Below, one piece after another: positions 34,321-46,600 of a DNA stretch of 64,000 nucleotides. Under the pieces are notes generated by a model. The model did no database searches and was not told the origin of the DNA. It worked only from the letters and a program-made list of their open reading frames with translations. The translations under genes and the position numbers were made by a program. The number at the start of each line of letters is the position of its first letter. Position 1 is the first letter of the stretch. Source of the DNA: Prunus persica (Eukaryota; Streptophyta; Magnoliopsida; Rosales; Rosaceae); assembly GCF_000346465.2 (NCBI RefSeq), contig NC_034009.1, forward strand, positions 40,000,370-40,064,369. The letters are read 5' to 3'.

Positions 34321-36005
34321 ATGGCTTTTGCTTCTGCGCTTAACACTCCCAAGGGGCTTCACTGTTTAACGTTGCCGTCTTCCCGCAACGAACGGCCACC
34401 CACTAATCTGATACTGCCACGTCAATTTCCGGCTCGGTTCTCGTCGACACTGGCCTTTGCCCGCCGTCGAAACCAACGCACTGAAGTGGCGTCGTCTAAG
34501 CCGAAGATAAATAAGGTAAGAAATGAGCTTTTTTTGGAAGTGCTTTCTCTGTTTGTAGAAACTGAAATTTCTGGTTTTGAATTCGTGGTCGAATGTAGAA
34601 AAGCTTGGCGAAAAAGGAAGTGAAGGACGAGGAGGAGGAGGATGTGGATGAGGATGCTATAGATGCACTGTTTAGGCTGCTGGAGGAAGACCTTAAAAAC
34701 GACGACGAATCGTTAGACGACGAAGATTTAACAGAAGAAGAGCTTGCTAAGCTCGAACAAGAAGTAGCAGAGGCACTGGGGATTGTTGATGATGAGGAGG
34801 ACGAGGATGAGGACGAGGAAGATGATGATGATGATGACGAGGACGACAAAGATGATGATGATGACGTTGTTATTGAGATCGATGCTCAAGAAGAAGAAGT
34901 AGATGATGATGACGATGATGAAGAGGAGGAGGAGGAGGAGGAAGAGGAAAGCCCTGTGAAGCTTAAGACTTGGCAGCTTCGGAGATTGGCTGCTGCTTTA
35001 AAAGTTGGTCGCCGCAAAACCAGCGTAAGGGTTTCTTTATCTCTTTAGTTTTTGGGTTTTTTTTATGAATCTTTGAAATGCTGGGTTCTTGTTCATGAAA
35101 TTTGAAACATTTACTGTCCTGAAACACTTAAAGATATCAAATTTCAAGTCCAGTCAACCTTGATATCTTGCTTGGTAGTAATCTTTTTGTTTGGAAATAT
35201 ATATACAATTTTATTTTTTTTTTTAAAGTTCAAAAAAGGCCTGGTGGCTTTGAAGATTATAGAATGAATAAAGAATAGATAGGAAAACCAAAACCCTGTT
35301 TTTTAATGTAAACTTTGGTTCATATTCATGAAAATTTGCTTATCAGTATTTGGGGTTTTTCGTTATGTTGGCAAACTTTATATTGTTGGCATTTCGTTTG
35401 TTTGCAGATAAAAATTCTTGCAGCTGAGCTTTGTCTCGACAGGCCAGTTGTTCTCGAATTGCTTCGCAACCCCCCTCCAAGTCTTTTGATGATGTGTGCT
35501 GCTTTACCTGATGAACCAGCTCCAACAATATCTGTGTCCCAAACGATGCCTGTAGAAACTGTTGTGGAAGCAACTGTAGAAACTGTGGTGGAAACAACTA
35601 CAGAGTCTTCGGAGGTTGAAACTACAGTGAACAAACCTATTCATGTTATGCAACAAAAGTTTTCTGCTCAAAAAAGACTGAAGAAAGCGCATGTTGAAAC
35701 CCTTGAAAGTGTTTATAGAAAAACAAAGCGGCCCACTGTGAGTGAATCTTTTGTGTTGAATGATTTCGGGATATTGCGATATAATGTACTTTCATTTGAA
35801 AATTGACCTAAAAGAACTTGTGCGCCATTTCCTTATGCTTTATGTGCGTTGATATGTGATGCAGAATGCAATGATCAGCAGCATAGTGCATGTGACAAAC
35901 CTGCCCCGCAAAAGAGTTGTGAAATGGTTTGAAGACAAACGTTCTGAGGATGGTGTTACTGACTCTCGACTTCCATATCGACGGCCTGCCCCTAATACTG
36001 CCTAG
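34321..36005 (+). CDS. OCP3: OCP3-like homeodomain protein (OVEREXPRESSOR OF CATIONIC PEROXIDASE 3)
   Basis: Exons 34321-34515, 34599-35024, 35408-35737 and 35865-36005 join to 363 residues. Residues 1-65 are Ser/Arg-rich and free of acidic runs, like a plastid transit peptide. Residues ~70-190 hold ALFRLLEEDLKNDDESLDDE and a long Asp/Glu tract. TWQLRRLAAALKVGRRKTS and KILAAELCLDRPVVLELLR follow. Residues ~288-350 form the C-terminal homeodomain-like region (MQQKFSAQKRLKKAHVETLE, then NLPRKRVVKWFEDKRSEDG, with WFEDKR in place of the canonical WFQNRR). In Arabidopsis OCP3 loss increases resistance to necrotrophic fungi and alters drought/ABA responses; later work points to a plastid role in ndhB transcript editing. 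The gene is intact and lies head to head with the membrane-protein gene. Confidence 0.92.
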
Positions 36006-36707
36006 TAAACCAATGTGTAAAACAGGTACTTCTATGTTGTTTATAATGACAGCTGATAGATTTTTTAAGCTCTATCTCCTTTCATTTTCATTAAACTTAA
36101 CAGAAAGTGAAAATGGAACAGGCAGTAAAACAAGATGGGTGAAGACGCTGTTGGCCTAGGGCTAGCTCAGGTGATGAAGGGGCGGGAAAAGGATTAGGAT
36201 TCGTTATGGATTCAATCCAATCCGATTTACCCCAAAAAAGAAAAAATATGAAATGAATGAGCTCTTGCCTTAGTTCAATATATTCTTCAGTTTCAGCAAT
36301 CCCATCTAATAAATAATAGAACTTTGACCTTTATCGTCTTCTTTAGCCTAGGGATGGGTATGAGAGGAAGGAATAAAACTTTGATCTTTATCCTAAAAGA
36401 CAGCAAGAGAATTTTGAATGAATTCTATAGTAACGAACGAAAGATCTTTGACATCTATGATCCCCTTTTCCCCCAGGGAGAGGTACAGAACAAGGGAGAG
36501 AACTTTGATTTTTACTGAAAGACAGAAACTTAGAAAACGTGTTATTCATTTAGATGCCATCCCCTGACCTCTTTCTCGTTCTTCTCCCTTTGGCATTTTC
36601 CCTCTTCCTGGTATGTATATAATCAACCTAATCACCCAGATTAGAATTATCACAATTTCTGCCCAAAGCCAGCTATCATCACAACTGGTTGAGACTCGAG
36701 AGACCTC
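36006..36707. other. intergenic between OCP3 and the small gene
   Basis: This contains the OCP3 3' region; a GT-AG pair near 36026-36103 might be a 3'-UTR intron. No other gene. Confidence 0.3.
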
Positions 36708-36986
36708 ATGGCGACGTTAGCAAGGTCGGCATCCACATTTAGGCGGCAAGGCTCGTCGGGCTTAATATGGGACGATAACTTGATGCTGCAAAGAGAGGAA
36801 GGCAGGGCAGAGTTTAGAGAGCTAAGGCCATGCCAGAGTGCCAAACCCATTGGCCTCAAGGCTTATAGCAGCTCAAATGGAGCACTCGCGATTTGCCCTC
36901 ACAGCTCTTCTTCCTCTGCCAAGAAGAACCCGCATTCTCTCAAATCCAAATTCTTGAAAATGTTTCGAGCTCTTTTTCGAAAATAA
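36708..36986 (+). CDS. small Ser-rich protein with FRRQGSSGLIWDD motif
   Basis: A single exon of 92 residues: MATLARSASTFRRQGSSG, then LIWDDNLML, a short middle, an SSSSSAKKNP patch and a basic end KFLKMFRALFRK. The FRRQGSSG.IWDD signature is that of a small plant family which I associate, from memory, with Arabidopsis At1g80180/At1g15400 (MASS, MAPK substrates of the stomatal lineage); that assignment is tentative. Ser residues next to basic stretches fit a phosphoprotein. No signal peptide or membrane segment. ORF length, a clean start and conserved-motif content support a real gene. Confidence 0.65.
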   Translation: MATLARSASTFRRQGSSGLIWDDNLMLQREEGRAEFRELRPCQSAKPIGLKAYSSSNGALAICPHSSSSSAKKNPHSLKSKFLKMFRALFRK

Positions 36987-38703
36987 ACCACTGCCAGGAA
37001 ATCCAATGCATTAAAGGACAGGGCATGATTTAATGTCTTCTAAGCACATAAGTATATGGTATTATAGTATTTCAACATTTCGATGAAATTCTTGTAGCTT
37101 GGAACATTGTGTTCCAACAAAACACTTTCTTGTAATTGTTTTATTATGAACACAAGTAATTACGATCTCGGCATTTCATAGCAAACCAAACATACCGACA
37201 AAATGGTGTCATTTTCCTGTCAATTTTTGTGCTGAAAGGTATGGTAGGGAAGCCCATCTCCATTTTCTCATGATTTAGAAGAAACAGACAAAAGTTTTTG
37301 GTCAAAAAAAGGTCGAAAGCCCATCTTCATCTACTATGTACGGATGATGAATGAGACCATTCGTTAAAGTCGCCAAGGATTATTTTCAAAGGATTGGCAA
37401 AGTTTGTTGGGGCCACCACAAATTTTCAGCCTCCCTACAAGTTTATAGCATCTATTGGCAATATAAAACTTAGGCTAAGTTAATTACCAATTAATCCTTT
37501 TTCTTTTTTTGTCCCGTAAATGTTAAGTATGGTCCAACATTACATCTAGACCCTAAAAACGAAGTTTACATTTTTGTAAAATTTAGGCAACAAAATAGAA
37601 GGCAACTTTGGGACCTAACATCTGAAGTCAAAATTTTGTACGGGGATATTTGGAGATTTCTACGTCTTTTTATGTGATGCTGGATTTATGTTCCCAAATT
37701 AAAACGACAACTCATGGTACCGACATCCCAATCTGGCGGAGCTGTCCAATTCCTAACTGAAGTTGGGTCGTCTTTGAGCCATTGGCCTGCACAAATTGAA
37801 ATATCTTGCTCATGAATCATGATTCATACATACTTTACAGGGATAATGATCCATTCAACTAAAGAAGCAAAAGAATAAAAAAACAAATGAAGTTTATTAG
37901 CTATCAAGGTTAATTAAAGTGTAAAGAGTTTGCTGTTCAAGTGATTAAGAGCAGTTATCCATGCACTTGAATCGAAGTTTTATGTTCGAATTCTTTCCCC
38001 AATATCGTTTATATCAAAAATAAAAAGTTCATTAAAGTAACATATATTGGAAAATACTCCAAGTTCAAAATTGCCCAAATGTTAGAAACTGATAAATTTT
38101 TTTGTTAGATGTATAATGAATTATTAGTGATAATGGTGATATTCTTTTTTAATGTTGGAAAATTAAGATGATTTTAAGAAGTTAATCACATTAACTTGAA
38201 GCTTATTATAAGGTCAATAAATTTGCATGTGTTTGTGACCAAAGAAAAATTCTCACCTAAAGGCAAAGAAATCACGCACGCATACCTCAAATCAAATGAG
38301 ATATTCAAACTTCCATGGTAAAATAAACTCATTGCTTTCCCAAAATCAAGAAACACATGCACTTCCAGCACATAATCTGGTCCCACTGTCCCAGTTCGTT
38401 GCATCTCCCTCCCCAATCTCCATGCCATCCGTCCGATCTGAATCTCATCCAACGCTTCCCCTGTCTCCACGATCCCTTCCTACAAACCTTTGATTCAGGC
38501 CACGCCTCATGGCTCATATCTCTCCACGCTCACCCTCGCAGAGCCCTCAGATCTGAACGAGCTTCAACGGCTCCAAATCCACTCTGAAACTCCACCTCTC
38601 TGCTATTTACTCACTCAAACATTAACGTCCCGCTCTTTTAATTTTCTTCCAGCTAAAAACCACAAAAAACAATTCCTCTCTGTTTGATTTGTTTAGAGAC
38701 CAA
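36987..38703. other. intergenic and HY5 upstream region
   Basis: No gene in 37.0-38.3 kb. About 37925-38030 has a SINE-like unit (GCTGTTCAAGTGATTAAG, then TATGTTCGAATTC). 38290-38700 is C-rich with several chance ORFs and probably contains the HY5 promoter and 5' UTR. Confidence 0.45.
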
Positions 38704-40761
38704 ATGCAAGAGCAAGCGACGAGCTCCCTTGCCGCGAGCTCTCTTCCGTCGAGCAGCGAAAGGTCTTCGAGCTCTGCATTCCAAGTTGAAGTCAAAGAAG
38801 GTTTGATTTTCTCAACTCATTTTTAGTTTTTCAAAGTTTATGTTTAACAAGTCTAACTGAGTTTGTTCAAATTTGTCTACTTTCTTTCTGGTTCCAAAGA
38901 ATTTCGAAATTTCCCATCTGGGTTTTGTAGTATCCTGAATTTTCGGAGCCGGGTCTTTGTTATTTTCCCGGGAAATACTTTCTGCGGATGAAAAACCTTC
39001 CCTTTTACATTGCTTCAAGTAAAAAGAAGAAAGCTTTATTGTTCATGGTTGGCTGTTTATCTTCGTGAACCAATAATTTAGAAATTTCCCATCTTGGTTT
39101 CGTAGAATCCAGGATTTTCTCAACTGAGCCTATGTTCTTTTCCCGGGAAATGCTTTTTTGCGGGAAAAATCTTCCCTGTTAAATTGTTTTATATAAAAAG
39201 GAGTCGGCTTTTCTTATAAGGCAAAGACATGATGCATTAAATTTTTGTTAAGGTCCAACAATAATTTTCTATTTTGGCCTAAATTTTAGGCATGGAAAGT
39301 GATGAGGAGATCAGGAGAGTGCCGGAGATTGGCGGCGAATCTGCCGGAGCGTCAATCTCCGGCAGGGAAACCGGTTCGTTGGCCGGTCCGGACCGGGCCC
39401 AAGTGGTAGGTGAGGGGCAAAGAAAGAGAGGAAGAAGTCCAGCTGACAAGGAAAGCAAGAGGCTGAAGAGGTGAGTTGGGCTGCACCGCTTCCGTGGTGA
39501 TTTTACTGTTCTGCCCTTTTTAGTCGATTGCGTGTGCTCATTAGCATTTTGGTGGAATTGTCTTTTTTGGGTACAAAACAAAAGGTTATTAAGGAACAGA
39601 GTTTCAGCACAGCAAGCAAGGGAGAGGAAGAAGGCATACTTGAGTGATTTGGAAGTGAGAGTCAAAGACTTGGAGCAGAAAAACTCTGAGCTTGAGGAGA
39701 AGCTTTCCACTTTGCAGAATGAGAATCAGATGCTTAGACATGTATGTTCCTCCATCCTCATCACATGCTTCATGTTAATCATCATAATCATTAGTTAGAA
39801 ATTAGAATTTGTTTATATGTGCCAGAAAGATTTGCATTAGGGGTATTGTGGGGAAGAAAAAATGATGGTATAAATGTACAGTTCTATTGAGGAGGGCCCT
39901 TGATATTATCTTATCTTCACTTATTATCAAAAGTGGAAAGTGTTATGGACTTGTGAAGTTGTGATATAAATGGGGTGTATGGGTGGGGGATGTGGGGTCT
40001 ACCCCACCAAATCCATTACTCCGTTTTGTTCTTGATAAGAAGTAAAAGCTGAAGTATGGAATAGATGTGATGGTGTCAAATTCCCTTTTTGGTCCACCGA
40101 CTAGTGGACTGATACTATCCCTCTTAACATGCTAATCCATAGTTAATATGTGATTTTTGATATATTAAGATTGATAATGGTTAATGTGTCTACTGTTTAG
40201 AACCGTTATCCATCGCGTACGGTTATCATCCTGCTTAGCATGTCTCATGCTTTGTACAATCCTTAATTATTGTAAGATATGCATTTATACCATGTTGGGA
40301 TGCTTGTGAGCGAAAGGTCTGTTTTTGCTAGGTAAACTTGTCATGCCAATTCGTAAAGGTTTTTAGATAGCTAGTGCATCAAAATGAGGGCAATTCTGCA
40401 CCTTATTGTTGCCTGAATTGGTGAATATTGATTGAGGTAGACTTAAAACTTAGCAAAATTTGGGATTAGGCAATTGATATTTGTGATACACCTGACAAAT
40501 TTGGGAGAATTAATTATTTCTCTGCATTAGGACTTATTCTTGGAAACCTGAAAGAGTTGGAAACATATCCTGAACTGCCACTATGCTTAAGCTTTTACTG
40601 GAAGTTCTGCCTCTGTAATCCACCTGTAGTTTGATTTAATATCTGCATGACATTTACTTATTGGTAGTCTCTGCCATTTTAATTTGTTGCAGATACTGAA
40701 GAACACAACGGCAAGCCGGAGAGGAGCAGGCAGTAATGCAAATGCAGAAGGATCCTTATAG
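38704..40761 (+). CDS. HY5: bZIP transcription factor HY5 (ELONGATED HYPOCOTYL 5)
   Basis: Exons 38704-38800, 39290-39470, 39585-39741 and 40693-40761 join to 167 residues, against 168 in Arabidopsis. The start [20 protein letters not shown] is the family N-terminus. Residues 34-48 hold the COP1-binding motif [12 protein letters not shown], with V43-P44 at the expected place; a Ser-rich stretch precedes it. The basic region ([16 protein letters not shown], then [18 protein letters not shown]) is followed by a leucine zipper ([19 protein letters not shown]) to about residue 145. The end is [19 protein letters not shown]5 is a nuclear activator of photomorphogenesis that binds ACGT elements and is degraded through COP1 in darkness. 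The last intron is long (39742-40692). The gene is intact. Confidence 0.97.
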
Positions 40762-43677
40762 GAAAGTGTGTGAGATCAGAGTGTTCATAAAGAGAAATTG
40801 TGAGAGGAAAAGCAGAAGCAATACGACTTTAGTATTCCAACCATACATGGAAACATCACAAGGGAAGGACCTAGGCATACTTAATCATAGATTAGCATTT
40901 CTAGCATTTCCTTTAAGTTATGTTCACTAGTAGTTCATTTGCATGCCACTCCCTTGGTACTTTTCTGTATGCAATATGGTGCAGATCTAGTGTCAACTAT
41001 AGTAACAGCAGCGGGTGCAGGCATGACCGGAAAATTTACCAAAAATGGGAAAAGCTCGTTCGTGTTGGTAGTGGCAATGACAGTGGCACTAGCATTTGTG
41101 AAAATGGTGAGGCAGTGGTGATTGCTAGTAGGGTTTAGGCTTGCCGTGGCGATTGTGGTGTTACCAGTCTACTTATTCTTTGCCGAAATGTTCTATAGGT
41201 TTATAAGAGATCAAATTCCCATCATCAATGCAATGGGAAAAATGGAATAACAGTGTACTGTGTTCTTTTAAGACGGGTGGTATTAGTTTATGCAATCTTT
41301 TCTGGAAGTAAAATCATTATGCAAATAAACTGGTAAAGTGCCCTAATTAATAAGACTAATAAAATTGTGCTCAGCTGAGCTAGCATTTTCTGCAACTGCG
41401 AAAGGAATAAAAGAACAGAATATTTGGGGTGGTTGCCAAATCATGTTTGGTGATCATGTTCATGCGTGTGGCAAGTAAAAGACTATTCAATCAGAACTCA
41501 ACCGTGTTTTAACTAATCCTGCCAAATTACTTTAACATTGGCCACGCTTTCTAAATTTGTTTAAGTTAACAGACTATGAATTAAATTAGAAACATAAGAT
41601 AAGTTACATTTACCAAGGATGATTCACGTTACTATAAAACACCACTTGATCTTTATAATAAGACCATAAGAAAAAACATCGTCACACGTTTAATAATCTA
41701 ACTTCATTTTATATCTTTGTCATAAATAATATAACTTCATTTTATATCTTTATCGTAAATAAAACGAACACGACTAATGCATTTATACCCTGAAAAATTC
41801 TGTGATTATTGAAAACCTAGAATCCTATACCTATTGATTATAATACAAACCAACATTGAGTATTATACGTTTTCCATGTTTTTTAGGGTCTTTTTATTTC
41901 AACTTAAAATTTAAGTTGTTTATTTTGTGTAATACGGTTATGTGGGTTAGGCGAGTTACACAATTACATAAACATGTTAAAGCGTGTCATTTTCGGGTTA
42001 GGCAGCTTGACCCAAAATACAAAGTGTTTACTAATTGTGTTAAGCGGGTCGACACGCTAATTACACAAACAAAATTGTGGGCAAACCCAAACATGTTTGT
42101 TTGTTGCAAGAATTCTATGATGAGGGCCTTATATATGACCCTTAAGTGAGATTCTATTTTTTAACTGTTTGATCAAATTAGTTAGCATAATTCAACAATT
42201 AAGATATAAGACCTTACCTAAAAGCCATATATAAGACCCTCATTATAGAATTACTTATATTTATTGTTTCTAAGTGAATTATTGTGTCGTGTCTAAACTT
42301 GTCACTCTAAATTTCAAGTCATGTATAAAATTTCCTTCCGCGGATCACTTGGGCCTAAGCCTTTATGACGGCCTCCTTGACTTTTCTTTTTATTTTATAA
42401 AACGGGCCTACTTGGTGAGGAAGATTCATTAGCGGTGGTTGGCTAGACCCCGATCCATTTTTGCATGAAAATCCAAAACAATGCTAAGAAATTGCTGCCA
42501 CCGACAATAACCACTTATACTGATAGTCTCCCACTACAGCCTGTTACCAGCAAACAATAAATTACAAAATTAAGACTTAAAATATATACGACACTTGTTG
42601 GTTCTCCTCTCCTTGACAAAGACAACCCAACCCGTAACCTTACACGTGTCCATATTAGATTGGATGCAACCGTTTTAAGTCAACAATTCAACTCAATTGG
42701 GCTCTCTGATTTCTCACCAGACTCGTATAACAACTGCATGGTTTGGTGTTGTGTTGCATTATTGTGATATCATCGTTTTGTTAAATAAGGAAAATAAAAG
42801 GGATGTTGTTATATCACTAATCACCTCTCTTGATTATTGCAAAATAACTTCAACCACCAATTACATTAGATACTTTGAAATCGTTGGTGTAATTAGTAAT
42901 TGCTCTTCGATAACAATATAAGTTTTTTTTTTTTTTTTGTCAATGTTATTTCGACTATCTCCAACAGGTCATGCCTTAAATTTAAACTTTAAATCATAAA
43001 AAATTACTAAATCTTGTACCATTTCTTTAACCACGGGCGTAAAGTATATATGCTTTCTTGGAATTCTTTCTATAACGATGTGACCATTTAGTTTTAATAG
43101 CAACTCAAAGTTCTTATGAGGATTTAATAGAATTCATTGCAAGGTAAGTAAAAATTTTGCCCCAAAAAAAAACTTCATTTAAAACAATTGATATACTGTA
43201 TTTTAACTCTTCTTTTTTTTAATCGATCTTTTTAACCATTTGAATTATTAAACCGGGGACATAAAATTATCATGTGTAAAAATATCATGTGTGTTTAATT
43301 ATCAGACAATAATTTTTTTTATAAAAATAAAAATAAAAAAAATAAAAAAAGCATGTGAAACGAGACAAAAGGAGTCTAAACTGATTCACTGTACAACGAC
43401 TAAAGCGAGTTGGGGCGGGACAGTGGCAACCGGTTCACCCGGTAAAATGAAATAAATATTAAAAAAAGAAAGAACAGAAAATATAGTAATAAAAGGACAA
43501 GTAAAGGCAAAGCTGTCATGAGTAGAGAGAGAGAGATCAGAGATGTCGTAGTGAATGGGCGAAGAATTCACAGCCTTTGCCTCCCTCACTTCTTTGCCGA
43601 CAGATCTCTTTTCTGATATCTCAAACAAAAACAATTGAAATCGCAACTCTGAGGAAGCTCAAGAATTGAGAACAGCC
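40762..43677. other. intergenic between HY5 and CESA1
   Basis: 40762-41250 probably contains the HY5 3' UTR; it includes a short GC-richer ORF (40939-41121) with no recognised domain. 41930-42110 carries GTTAAGCGGGTCGACACG-type motifs like the repeat at 20.5-21.2 kb. 43400-43677 is probably CESA1 promoter and 5' leader, with a GA tract near 43525. Confidence 0.4.
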
Positions 43678-46600
43678 ATGGAAGCCAATGCTGGACTGGT
43701 GGCTGGCTCTTACAAGAGAAACGAACTCGTTCGGATTCGTCACGATTCAGATAGCGCGGTAAAGTGTTTTCAGAGTTACCCATTTCGATTTTTTTCCGAT
43801 TTGTTTTATTAATTGTTTGTTTTGATGTGGGTTTTTGTTGATTTTATTTTTTATGTACTGTGTGGATCTCATTGTTGGCTAGGTGGAACTGAGTTTTCAG
43901 TAAATATCTGTGTTCTTTTGACTGAATCGGAAATGGGTAGTTTTAGAAATTGGATATGGAGTTTTGATTGAGACAAGGGGCAGTGGATGTTACAGTCAAA
44001 CTTGAAGATTTTAGTTTGGATTTGTTAAAGCTCTGATCTTGTAGAAATTTGTTTGCTTTATGAATAGCTATGGAATGGTAAATGTAATTTCTATCAGATC
44101 TTAGAAATGTGTTTATCAAATTTTAATCTGTGATGTCTATAGCTGGATTTGCCGACACTTGTTGACAACCCAATCTACTTATTATTACTTTTCTAGTTTG
44201 ATACTTCTTTTATTTTTCTAGAATGAATCTAAGATCTTGATAGTTTAGTCCTCAATTGTCGGTCATCTCAGTTGAATTCAGCTCAATGAAATTTTAGCTT
44301 CTTTCTTCTTTCACTGACTCATCACTCATAACACATGCCTGTGATCTGTTCTCTGAACTGTGAGTTGAACTGCTTGTTAGGCTTCGTGGTTTACATTTCA
44401 TGTGATTGACAATGCCAGTGTAACTAATGTTAGTTTAACCTTTCTTGGAATGAAATTCTGAGTTATTGATCAATTTCATAAAGACTTTGATCATGGTAAT
44501 TAATTATGTGCATCCTTCGAGTTTCATTATTACAAAATACTGCATTTATCAATGAACCTTTTATTTGCTAAAATGCTACTTTCAATAAATTTCCTTTAAC
44601 GGTTTTGAAAATTGTCATTGGTAATGCAGCCCAAACCCTTAAAAAATCTGAACGGGCAGATATGTCAGATATGTGGTGATACTGTTGGACTCACGGCCAC
44701 TGGTGATGTCTTTGTTGCCTGTAATGAGTGTGCCTTTCCAGTTTGTCGTCCTTGTTATGAGTATGAGCGGAAAGATGGGAACCAGTCTTGCCCACAGTGC
44801 AAGACTAGATACAAAAGGCACAAAGGTTAGCTTGTGGTTTGATTACTTTTAGAGAATTCAATCCCGTTATTTTGGCTTATAGCCATAATTCTTGCAATGA
44901 AGTTAATACAGCTGATGTACTTTAGGGAGTCCTCGAGTGGACGGAGATGATGATGAGGATGATATTGATGATCTGGAGAATGAGTTCAATTACGCACAAG
45001 GAAATAGCAATGCCAGACGCCAGTGGCAAGGAGAAGACGCCGACCTCTCATCTTCCTCTAGACATGAATCTCAACAGCCAATTCCCCTTCTAACCAATGG
45101 GCAGCCGGTAGGCAATTAGCAATAGTGCTTATTTATCTCACTCATTTAAATTTGATTAAGGCATTCTCATGTTCACAGAGACGAGCATGTTTATTTTTTA
45201 GCTCTTTTTTTACTTTGATGCAAGTAACATCTGTTAAAGGAAGTGTCCTTAGATTTTCCTGCATGTCACTTGGAGTATTTGTATCCTGAGATGAAATTGC
45301 TGCTTGTAACTACAGCTTATAGTTGCAAGCCTTACATGGTTGTTTTATGCATTTTATCTTGCTTTTAAACTTATGCTCATAATCTCTTCAGATGTCTGGC
45401 GAGATTCCATGTGCAACACCTGACAACCAATCTGTGCGAACTACATCAGGTCCTTTGGATCCAAGACAGCCAGGTACACCTTAATTACATTCATACAATA
45501 AGTCCTCTGACAAATGGCTTGTTTAAATAGTTATTTGATTGTGTAATTTATTATTACAGTTCCAGTAAGAATAGTGGACCCGTCAAAGGACTTGAATTCT
45601 TATGGGCTAGGAAATGTTGACTGGAAAGAAAGGGTTGAAGGCTGGAAACTCAAACAGGACAAAAATATGATGCAGATGACTAGTAGATACGCTGAAGGAA
45701 AGGGTGACAATGAAGGCACTGGTTCAAATGGAGAAGAACTCCAAATGTGAGCGCTTCTCAAAATGCCCTTTGTTATCGCTATTATGTTACTAAATCATCT
45801 TTGTACAATGATGCAGTGTAAATTTATGGAAATGAAAAGTGTCATTCCCTGTTGCATTTTCTTTTGGTGGTCAGATTTTCCAGTTGCAGTCAAAGTGTTT
45901 AATGGTGGAATTGTTCCTTGAATATGCCTATTTGATTTTCTTTTGTTTTCTTCTCAGGGCTGATGATGCCAGGCAACCTTTAAGTCGTATCGTGCCTATT
46001 TCTTCATCTCATCTGACACCTTATCGTGTTGTGATCATACTCCGGCTTATTATTCTGGGTTTCTTCTTGCAATATCGTGCAACTCACCCAGTGAAAGATG
46101 CATACCCATTATGGTTAACATCAGTTATCTGTGAGATTTGGTTTGCTTTATCCTGGCTTCTGGATCAGTTTCCAAAATGGTTTCCCATTAATCGTGAGAC
46201 CTATCTGGACAGGCTCACATTGAGGTTGGCCAACTTAGTATCATCTGTGGCAATCTATAGTTCAGTGTGTGGTTCTAAAACTTAGTTTCATACCATTTTT
46301 AATTATTGCAGGTATGATCGTGAAGGGGAACCATCCCAGCTAGCTCCTATAGATGTATTTGTTAGTACAGTGGATCCCATGAAAGAGCCTCCTCTGGTTA
46401 CGGCTAACACTGTTTTATCCATACTTTCTGTGGATTATCCTGTGGACAAAGTGTCTTGCTATGTGTCTGATGATGGGTCAGCAATGCTAACATTTGAATC
46501 CCTTTCTGAAACTGCGGAGTTTGCTAGGAAGTGGGTGCCTTTTTGCAAGAAACACAACATTGAACCTAGAGCCCCTGAATTTTATTTTGCCCAAAAGATT

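Noticed and set aside
34496..34849. Poly-Ser ORF on the minus strand
   Set aside because: The reverse of the OCP3 Asp/Glu tract.
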